From NCBI GenBank assembly GCA_946612175.1, contig CAMOEO010000108.1, forward strand, positions 1 through 8,922: a DNA stretch of 8,922 bases. Reading direction: 5' to 3'. The notes beneath the pieces are model-generated. The model did no database searches and had not been told where the DNA came from. It saw nothing but the letters and a program-made list of their open reading frames with translations. Positions 1 to 5,358 of the stretch are shown here, one piece after another (position 1 is the stretch's first letter; each line of letters starts with the position of its first letter). The position numbers and the translations under genes are program-made. Source of the DNA: an uncultured Verrucomicrobiota bacterium. Its GTDB lineage: Bacteria > Verrucomicrobiota > Kiritimatiellia > RFP12 > UBA3636.

Positions 1-910
1 GGTTCACGATGTCCTTGCGGCCGTCGAAGCCGAAGACGAGATACGCGCCCTTGTCCAGGTCGATGCCGAAGACCTTCGAGACGTGGGTCTTCGTCTCCGT
101 CTCGTCGTAGAGGCGCATCGCGCAGGGGCCGAGGCGGGAGCGCATGAGCGAGGCGCCGGCCTGCATCGCGGTGTGGAAGTCCGGGAAGATGTAGGCGCGG
201 AACTGGCGCGACTCGGGCTGCGGGTGGACCTTGAGCGTCACCTCCGTGATGACGCCGAGCGTGCCCTCGCTGCCGAGGAAGAGCATCGTGAGGTCGGGGC
301 CGGAGGCGTGGCGCGGCACCGGGAGCGTCCGGATGATCTCGCCCGTCGGCGTCACGACCTCGAGCGACATCACCATGTCCTCGATCTTGCCGTATTTCGT
401 GGAGAGCACGCCCGTGCCGCGGTGCGCGAGGAAGCCGCCGATCGTGGCGCACGCGATCGACGCCGGCAGGTGCATCGTCGAGAAGCCCTCCTTGTTGCAG
501 TTCCACTCGAGGTGGCGCGCGATGATGCCGGTCTGGCAGCGGACGGTGTACGACTCCCTGTCGACCCCGTAGTACTTGTTCATCCGCTTCATGTCCAGGA
601 CGATGCCGCCGAAGACCGGCAGCGCGCCGCCCTGCGAACCGGAGCCGCCGCCCCACGGGACGACGGGGATCTTGTACTGGTTCGCGATCTTCATCACGCG
701 GGAGACCTCGGCGGTCGAGCCGGGGTGCACGACGAAGTCGGGCTGCGGACACGGCCGGCCGCGGTCGTGCCACATCTCGGGGATCCAGTAGTAGTCGATC
801 GAGTGGCCGAACTTGTCGGCGAACCGGACGTCGACGTTCGCGGCGCCGACGGCGTCCGCGAGCTCGGTCCGGATCATCTCGAACATGTAGCTGTCGGGAG
901 AGACTTTCAT
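1..910 (-). CDS. FAD-linked oxidase, AGPS/GlcD-like, 3' end cut by window
   Basis: Flavin-dependent oxidoreductase of the VAO/PCMH superfamily. The first 303 residues are present and the C-terminal half, which would hold the substrate-side domain, lies outside the window. The FAD-binding core is clear: PDFVVHPGSTAEVSRVM (about 57-73), the pyrophosphate loop PWGGGSGSQGG (85-95), ATIGGFLAHRGTG (155-167), then YGKIEDMV (173-180), VVTPTGE (185-191) and GPDLTMLFLGSEGTLGVITE (204-223). GSEGTLGVIT is shared by glycolate oxidase GlcD, D-lactate dehydrogenases and alkylglycerone-phosphate synthase. The YGxIEDxV run and the later CAMRLYDE look most like alkylglycerone-phosphate synthase, so an ether-lipid type reaction is possible but not shown. 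There is no signal peptide or membrane helix, so it is likely cytosolic. The ATG at 910 is the only good start and has no clear Shine-Dalgarno site. Family confidence is high; substrate is unknown. Confidence 0.9.
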   Translation of the reverse strand, partial: MKVSPDSYMFEMIRTELADAVGAANVDVRFADKFGHSIDYYWIPEMWHDRGRPCPQPDFVVHPGSTAEVSRVMKIANQYKIPVVPWGGGSGSQGGALPVFGGIVLDMKRMNKYYGVDRESYTVRCQTGIIARHLEWNCNKEGFSTMHLPASIACATIGGFLAHRGTGVLSTKYGKIEDMVMSLEVVTPTGEIIRTLPVPRHASGPDLTMLFLGSEGTLGVITEVTLKVHPQPESRQFRAYIFPDFHTAMQAGASLMRSRLGPCAMRLYDETETKTHVSKVFGIDLDKGAYLVFGFDGRKDIVN

Positions 911-988
911 GGGGCGTGGAGGGTGGTCGGAGATTCCGGGGAATCGGGGCGCGGCATCTCCGTGCGACCGCGCGTCCCGACAACCCGA

Positions 989-1017
989 ACCCTACCACAC
1001 CGGCGCCGTGGAAACAA
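989..1017 (-). promoter_or_regulatory. candidate sigma70 promoter for the FAD oxidase gene
   Basis: On the minus strand, TTGTTT (1017-1012) lies 17 bp from TAGGGT (994-989). The -10 is preceded by TG plus one base, as in an extended -10. Transcription would start near 982, giving a leader of about 70 nt before the ATG at 910. The -10 is a poor match to TATAAT, so this is tentative. Confidence 0.3.
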
Positions 1018-1035
1018 GTCCTTTTTGCGAGAATT

Positions 1036-1073
1036 TTTGAATAATGTTTGAGAGGATTTGAGAATCCTTCAAA
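1036..1073. repeat. helically phased TTTGA repeats with an inverted repeat in an AT-rich gap
   Basis: TTTGA occurs at 1036-1040, 1047-1051 and 1057-1061, spaced 11 and 10 bp, about one helical turn. A reverse-complement copy, TCAAA, lies at 1069-1073. The last part also forms an imperfect dyad: TTTGA-GA-GGATT, loop TGAG, AATCC-T-TCAAA (1047-1073). It sits a few bases past the stop of the 278-residue membrane protein gene and roughly 54-91 bp upstream of the predicted start of the FAD oxidase transcript. There is no T tract after the stem on either strand, so an operator is at least as likely as a terminator. Confidence 0.4.
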
Positions 1074-1079
1074 CCGATT

Positions 1080-1916
1080 CTACCCGAACTTTCCGAAGCG
1101 GGTGGGCGCGCGACGCTCGTAGCGGATGCGGGGCTCCTCGAGGAAGAGCCCGTACCACTGGTCGCCGAAGGAGGAAAGCGTGAACTGCTTCACGCGGTTG
1201 TTCGCCAGCGCGTCCCGGTTCCGGACGAGCGACGCGTTCGGCTCCTTCTCCGTGTTGTTGTCCTTGCAGGCCTTCTCGAGCAGCGCATAGGCCTCGTCGA
1301 GCTTGTTCCGGCGGACGTACATCCACGCCATCACCGACGAGAGGTACGCGCTCTGGTCGTAGCGGAGGCGGGCGCGGGCCCTGCGGTAGGTCTTCTCGAT
1401 CTCGGGAAGCTCCGCGTTCGTCGCGAACTGGCGCGCCATCTTCATGGCGGCGGTGAGCGGGTCCAGGATCAGGCAGCGCGGGAGAAGGGCGTCGACCTTT
1501 CCGAACCGCTTCACCTGGTAGTTGAGCTGCATCCGCATCGTGGCGATCTGGCGGCCGAACCACGGCACCCAGCGGCGATAGGGCTCCAGCGCCTCCGTGT
1601 CGGCGATGGCGGCGTCGACCAGGTCGGCCTGGCGCTTCTGCATCTGCTCGAGGAAGCGGCGCGGATCGCCCTTCGGATGGTTCTGGAAGTCGTTGACGCG
1701 CGCCTGGAGCGCCCGCTGGCCCTCCAGCATCCGCTCCTGCATCGCCTTCGAGATGGAACCGACCCGGCGGCGAACGAAGAGGCTGACGAGCGCGACGACG
1801 GCGGCGAAGGCGGCGACGCCCCAGAAGACGGCCCAACCGGGGCGGGCGGCTTCCGTGAATCCGAGGGCGAAGCCGGTTCCGAGGCCGGCGAGAAGGGCGA
1901 GGAGAATGGCGTACAT
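1080..1916 (-). CDS. uncharacterised two-helix membrane protein with helical, possibly TPR-like tail
   Basis: I do not recognise the family. From the ATG at 1916 it has 278 residues. Two hydrophobic segments lie at about 2-20 and 28-48, followed by RRRV at 49-52, which by the positive-inside rule suggests a short periplasmic loop and a large cytoplasmic tail. Residues 52-110 are charged and helical, likely coiled coil. Residues 170-220 look like one or two helical repeats, with the TPR-like run AWMYVRRNKLDEAYALLEKA (197-216). The C terminus is basic and aromatic. No catalytic motif is visible. A GTG 21 codons further upstream (1979) is also in frame, but it lies upstream of the -10 element of the best promoter, so the ATG at 1916 is preferred even though neither start has a clear Shine-Dalgarno site. 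The gene is divergent from the phosphatase lipoprotein and in tandem with the FAD oxidase. A scaffold role would be a guess. Confidence 0.8.
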   Translation of the reverse strand: MYAILLALLAGLGTGFALGFTEAARPGWAVFWGVAAFAAVVALVSLFVRRRVGSISKAMQERMLEGQRALQARVNDFQNHPKGDPRRFLEQMQKRQADLVDAAIADTEALEPYRRWVPWFGRQIATMRMQLNYQVKRFGKVDALLPRCLILDPLTAAMKMARQFATNAELPEIEKTYRRARARLRYDQSAYLSSVMAWMYVRRNKLDEAYALLEKACKDNNTEKEPNASLVRNRDALANNRVKQFTLSSFGDQWYGLFLEEPRIRYERRAPTRFGKFG

Positions 1917-1969
1917 GGCAAAGGGGAATGGGGGTAGCGCGCCGCCGACATGGCGGAGCAAGGCCGCGA

Positions 1970-1998
1970 AGGATACCACAACGGCCGCCCATTCTCAA
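1970..1998 (-). promoter_or_regulatory. sigma70-type promoter for the two-helix membrane protein
   Basis: On the minus strand, TTGAGA (1998-1993, five of six to TTGACA) and TATCCT (1975-1970, four of six to TATAAT) are separated by exactly 17 bp. Transcription would start near 1963, about 47 nt upstream of the ATG at 1916. Because the alternative GTG at 1979 would not be in the transcript, this promoter helps decide the start. Confidence 0.55.
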
Positions 1999-2041
1999 GC
2001 GCCGCGCGAACCCGCGCGGAGTGGCGGCGGGAGGGAATCTG

Positions 2042-2050
2042 TGATACACT
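2042..2050 (+). promoter_or_regulatory. candidate extended -10 for the phosphatase lipoprotein
   Basis: TGATACACT reads as TG, one base, then TACACT (four of six to TATAAT). No -35 is recognisable. Transcription would start at about 2056-2058, almost on the ATG at 2058. There is no Shine-Dalgarno sequence at normal distance (GGGAGGG at 2029-2035 is 22 nt away), so a leaderless or nearly leaderless mRNA is possible. Confidence 0.3.
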
Positions 2051-2057
2051 CGGCGGC

Positions 2058-3227
2058 ATGAAAGCCCCCCGCCACTTTTTCGCGTTTCCCCTTTTCGCCA
2101 TCGTCGCGCTGCTGGCGACGGGATGTCCGCTGGGCCCCTTCCATCCCTTCGACCGGCCGCAGCCGATGCCGTTGTTCGGGGAGCCCGTCCCGCTGCTCTC
2201 CGACGCGCAGAAGGCCTACCTCGACCTGCCGGCCTCCGAACGGCGAGAAAAGTTCAAGGACCCGGAGTTCCGGAGGACCATGAAGGAATGGGGCGACAAG
2301 CCCGCCGCGGTCGCGTGGCCGGCGCCGGCCCTCGCCGGCGCGGCTGCGCCCGTCTGGACGCTCCGGCTCGCGGGCGCAGGCGAAACGGTCGCCTCCGGCG
2401 AGGCGGACGACGGCCCCGTCGCCTTGTCCAACCTGATGGTCGGGACCCGATACGTTCTCGAATTCAAGACCCGCGACTCCCTTCGGACGGCGGCCCCGGG
2501 CGACATCGTCGCCCGGGAGACGCCGTTCGAAACGGAGGCGCTCCCGCCGCGCCTGCTCGACATCCCCGGCATCCCCAACGCCCGCGACTTCGGCGGGTGG
2601 CGGGGTCTCGGCGGGCGCCGCATCCGGCAGGGGCTCGTGATCCGCTCGGCGGGCCTCAACGAGAACGCGACCCCGAAGGACAACCCCGACACGCCGGGCG
2701 CGACGCGCGTGACGGACGCGACGCGCACCGTGATGATCGGCCGGCTCGGCGTGAAGACCGACATCGACCTGCGCTGGGACCGGGAGGTCTTCGGCATGAC
2801 GGGCTCGCCGCTCGGTCCCGAGGTGCGCTGGGTGCGCTGCCCGTGGAGCCTCTACCAGTGGATCAAGGGCGACGAGGAGAAGGCCATGTTCGCGCGAATC
2901 TTCCGCCTGCTGCTCGACCCGGCGAACCTGCCGGCGGTCGTGCACTGCATCGAGGGGCAGGACCGCACGGGCACGCTCTGCTTCCTCCTGCAGGGGCTCC
3001 TCGGCGTGTCCGACGAGGACAAGCTGCGCGACTGGGAGTGCACGGGCTTCGCGAACCCGAACACGGGCTTCCGCCACGAGAGCCGCCTCGACCCGTTCCT
3101 CAAGTACCTGGCCACGCTCCCCGGCGAAACCGTGAACGAGCGCTGCGAGTCCTACGCGCGCTCGTGCGGCGTGACGGACGAGGAGATCGCCGCTTGGCGC
3201 GACCTCCTGCTCGAGCCCGTCCCCTGA
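2058..3227 (+). CDS. tyrosine/dual-specificity phosphatase-like lipoprotein
   Basis: A 389-residue exported phosphatase. The N terminus is a lipoprotein signal: basic MKAPR, a hydrophobic stretch, then lipobox LATGC with the lipidated cysteine at residue 23 and Pro at +2. The mature protein should be membrane-anchored on the outer face. Residues about 95-165 look like a small beta-rich, Fn3-like domain. The catalytic domain (about 168-385) fits the Y_phosphatase3-type family: IPNARDFGGWRG (172-183), IRQGLVIRSAGL (189-200), DIDLRW (235-240) and the active-site loop HCIEGQDRTG, with nucleophile Cys297 and phosphate-binding Arg303. Lipid-active relatives such as MptpB have Lys where this protein has Gln301. 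The substrate may be a phosphoprotein, phosphosugar or phospholipid. The ATG at 2058 was chosen because it places the signal peptide exactly at the N terminus. It is divergent from the two-helix membrane protein and convergent with the GT-C-like gene. Confidence 0.9.
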   Translation: MKAPRHFFAFPLFAIVALLATGCPLGPFHPFDRPQPMPLFGEPVPLLSDAQKAYLDLPASERREKFKDPEFRRTMKEWGDKPAAVAWPAPALAGAAAPVWTLRLAGAGETVASGEADDGPVALSNLMVGTRYVLEFKTRDSLRTAAPGDIVARETPFETEALPPRLLDIPGIPNARDFGGWRGLGGRRIRQGLVIRSAGLNENATPKDNPDTPGATRVTDATRTVMIGRLGVKTDIDLRWDREVFGMTGSPLGPEVRWVRCPWSLYQWIKGDEEKAMFARIFRLLLDPANLPAVVHCIEGQDRTGTLCFLLQGLLGVSDEDKLRDWECTGFANPNTGFRHESRLDPFLKYLATLPGETVNERCESYARSCGVTDEEIAAWRDLLLEPVP

Positions 3228-3234
3228 CCCGGCA

Positions 3235-3251
3235 CGGCCCGGCGCGGGCCG
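3235..3251. terminator. GC hairpin between convergent genes
   Basis: CGGCCC (3235-3240) and GGGCCG (3246-3251) form a perfect 6-bp GC stem around GGCGC. It lies in the 28-bp space between the phosphatase stop (3227) and the stop of the convergent membrane protein (3256), so it could serve both strands. There is no T tract on either side, so it is at best a weak or Rho-assisted terminator. Confidence 0.35.
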
Positions 3252-3255
3252 CTCG

Positions 3256-5358
3256 TCACGGCGCGGGTGCCCGGACGGACGCCCCCGCGGCGCGGGGATC
3301 GGGAATCCGCAGCGCGCCGCCGTCCCGCGCCGGCGCGAGATAGCCGGCGAAGGGGTCGCCCTCCGCCGCGGCGCCGAACGCCTCGCGCCCCGGCGCGGAG
3401 CCGTCGGCGGGCACGGGAATCTCGAGGACGAGCCCCGGCGCGAGGTCGGGGCGGTACATCCATAGCGCGCGATAGCCGGGCGTGCGTCGCAGCTCGGCGA
3501 TCGGGACGAACCCCTCGGGCGGGCGGGGCACGGCCGCGGTCGCGACGAAGAGATCGCCGGGCTTTGCGTCGCGCCAGGCGTTCGCCTGGATCGCGTAGCA
3601 GCCCTTCGGCGCGAGGAGGCGGTAGAGCGGATCGCCCGTCCAGATGTGCTCCGCGCGCGCCGCCCACGGCGCGACGGAGAGAATGTTGCGGATGTCGCTG
3701 GCGGGGCGCAGCGCCATGTGGCGCTCCCCGGGCGGAAGGCAGGCGGCCTTCGGCGCGCGCCAGCGCGTTGCGACGGGCGACAGGAACGCCCCCAGCGCGC
3801 CGGAACGGTCGACGCCGGCGATCGCCACCATGGACAGGGCGTAGAGCAGCGCGCCCGCGGCGACGATGGCGTACAGGACGATCCGGCGGTCGCGCGGCTC
3901 GCGGATGAACGGCCTCGACAGCGGTGCCGCCGCGGCGGCGAGGACCGCGGCGCCGAGGACGAGCGCGGAGAAGGCGTTGCGCCAGTCGTAGGACGCGGTG
4001 AAAAACCAGAACGCGAGGAGCGCGAGAAGCGCGAGCGCGGCAGCGCGGGTCCGGCGCCGCACGAACGCGGCGGCGAGCCCCGCGCCGAGGAGGGCGAGCG
4101 CGAGTACCGAACCGTCGGGCGCCGCGCGGTGCGCGACGAGCCGCCGCAGCATCGCGCCGAGGTGCGCGAGGTCCGGCGTGAAGAGCCGCGTGTGCGCGGC
4201 GTGGAGCGGAAGCGAGACGAGGAACGGCGACGCCTCCCGCGCGGCGGGGTGCGCGGAGAGCCACAGCTGGTGCGCGAGATACGGCAGCGCGAGCGCGACG
4301 GCGGCGAGGAGCGCTGGAAGCGGGACGCGGCGCGCGACGCGGCGGTCGCGCAGCGCCTCCGCGCCGACGAGCGCCGCGGCGAGGACGACGCCGGCGCCCT
4401 TCGCGAAGACGGTCGCGAAGAGGAGGAGCGCAAGCGGCGCGAGCCCGCGGCGGTCGTCGCGTCCCTCCGCGAGCGGGGGCAGCAGCGCCGCAGCCGCGGC
4501 GGCGAAGGCGGCGAGGGGAACGTCCGCCTCGCCCGAGGCGAGGTTCGCGAAGAACGGGTCGCACGCGGCGAGCAGGGCGAACGCGAGAAGCGCGGAGAAG
4601 CGGAAGCGGCGGCCGAGCGAGAGGAGCGCGAGCGCGAGCATCGCCGGAAAGATCGCGTCGAAGCCATGGAGCAGCAGCTGTTCGGCGGGGAGGACGGCGC
4701 CCGCCGGCGTCGCGGCGGCCTTGTAGAAGATCGACCGGATCGCGGGAAGCAGCTGCGGATAGCCGCCGAGGAGCTGCGCGCCGAGGCCGGTGCGCGCGCC
4801 CATGTCGGAGGCCCACTTGTCCCACGTGACGGCGGCGTCCCACGCGACGAAGGGACGTCCGAGCGCGGATTCGAAGACGCCCTCGACGAGAAGCGCCGCG
4901 AGAAGCGGCGCGATCCATGCGTCCGGCGGAACCGCGCGGAGGCGCGCCGCGGCGGAGCGGAGCGCGCGGCCCGAGAGGAGAGGCGCGGCGCCCCATGCGC
5001 CGGCGGCGGCGAAGAGCGCGAGAAGCGCGAGCGTGGCGCCGCGCGTGTAGACGCCGCAGGCGTAGAGCGCCCACGCGGCGGCGCCGGAAGCCGCGAGGCT
5101 CGTCGAAAGAACGAAGAGCGGCCCGTCGGCGAGGCCCGCGGACGTCCGGTCGAAGGGGCGCAGCGCGCGCAGGAGCGCGAGCCCGGGCGCGAGGCAGGCG
5201 ACGGCCGCGACGAGACCGAAGCGCGCGACGGGCCACGGCCCCTCGGGCAGCGCGCGCGCCAGCGTCGCGACGACCCACAGGAACCGCGCCGCGAGCAGGG
5301 TAGCCGCCGCAAACGGAAGAGGCCGGAAGAGGGCGCAGGATCGGGAGGGGAAGTTCAA
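3256..5358 (-). CDS. polytopic membrane protein, GT-C glycosyltransferase-like (second of pair)
   Basis: A 700-residue protein, most of it hydrophobic Ala/Leu-rich helices up to about residue 515, with roughly a dozen or more likely membrane segments, then a soluble tail (about 520-700) with few hydrophobic stretches. It resembles GT-C fold enzymes, which use polyprenyl-phosphate sugars on the outer face of the membrane. The loop after an early helix carries acidic residues in AWDAAVTWDKWASDMG (172-187), like the WD..W motif of several uncharacterised GT-C-like families. A second acidic loop reads SGEADVPLAAF (275-285). YDWRNAF (457-463) recalls the conserved Arg region before late helices. 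No acceptor or sugar can be deduced. The start is a TTG (5358-5356) that overlaps the TGA of the gene before it as TTGA; no other in-frame ATG, GTG or TTG occurs nearby, and Met186 would remove the first helices. GT-C assignment is by architecture, not by a firm family match. Confidence 0.72.
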   Translation of the reverse strand: MNFPSRSCALFRPLPFAAATLLAARFLWVVATLARALPEGPWPVARFGLVAAVACLAPGLALLRALRPFDRTSAGLADGPLFVLSTSLAASGAAAWALYACGVYTRGATLALLALFAAAGAWGAAPLLSGRALRSAAARLRAVPPDAWIAPLLAALLVEGVFESALGRPFVAWDAAVTWDKWASDMGARTGLGAQLLGGYPQLLPAIRSIFYKAAATPAGAVLPAEQLLLHGFDAIFPAMLALALLSLGRRFRFSALLAFALLAACDPFFANLASGEADVPLAAFAAAAAALLPPLAEGRDDRRGLAPLALLLFATVFAKGAGVVLAAALVGAEALRDRRVARRVPLPALLAAVALALPYLAHQLWLSAHPAAREASPFLVSLPLHAAHTRLFTPDLAHLGAMLRRLVAHRAAPDGSVLALALLGAGLAAAFVRRRTRAAALALLALLAFWFFTASYDWRNAFSALVLGAAVLAAAAAPLSRPFIREPRDRRIVLYAIVAAGALLYALSMVAIAGVDRSGALGAFLSPVATRWRAPKAACLPPGERHMALRPASDIRNILSVAPWAARAEHIWTGDPLYRLLAPKGCYAIQANAWRDAKPGDLFVATAAVPRPPEGFVPIAELRRTPGYRALWMYRPDLAPGLVLEIPVPADGSAPGREAFGAAAEGDPFAGYLAPARDGGALRIPDPRAAGASVRAPAP
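5355..5358 (-). other. TTGA stop/start overlap coupling the two membrane proteins
   Basis: The TGA stop of the first GT-C-like gene (5357-5355) shares bases with the TTG start of the second (5358-5356), the TTG analogue of the common ATGA overlap. A weak GGA-containing stretch (GACGGACGA) lies about 11 nt before the TTG. Such overlaps usually mean translational coupling and matched amounts of the two products. Confidence 0.6.

Noticed and set aside
83..1051. Long open frame on the plus strand, antisense to the FAD oxidase
   Set aside because: The product is Arg/Asp/His-rich low-complexity sequence, while the opposite strand gives clear FAD oxidase motifs. It is a by-product of high GC.
1917..1979. 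N-terminal extension of the two-helix membrane protein from the GTG at 1979
   Set aside because: The GTG lies upstream of the -10 of the best promoter, and the extension is not needed for the first helix.
4010..5040. Many copies of GCGAGAAGCGC-like sequence, possible dispersed repeat
   Set aside because: On the coding strand these are Ala-Leu-Leu-Ala codons in membrane helices, irregularly spaced; composition and codon bias explain them.
1995..5312. Minus-strand open frame of 1105 codons
   Set aside because: It crosses the phosphatase gene in antisense and the second membrane gene out of frame. The translation is Ser/Arg/Pro repeats with no domain.
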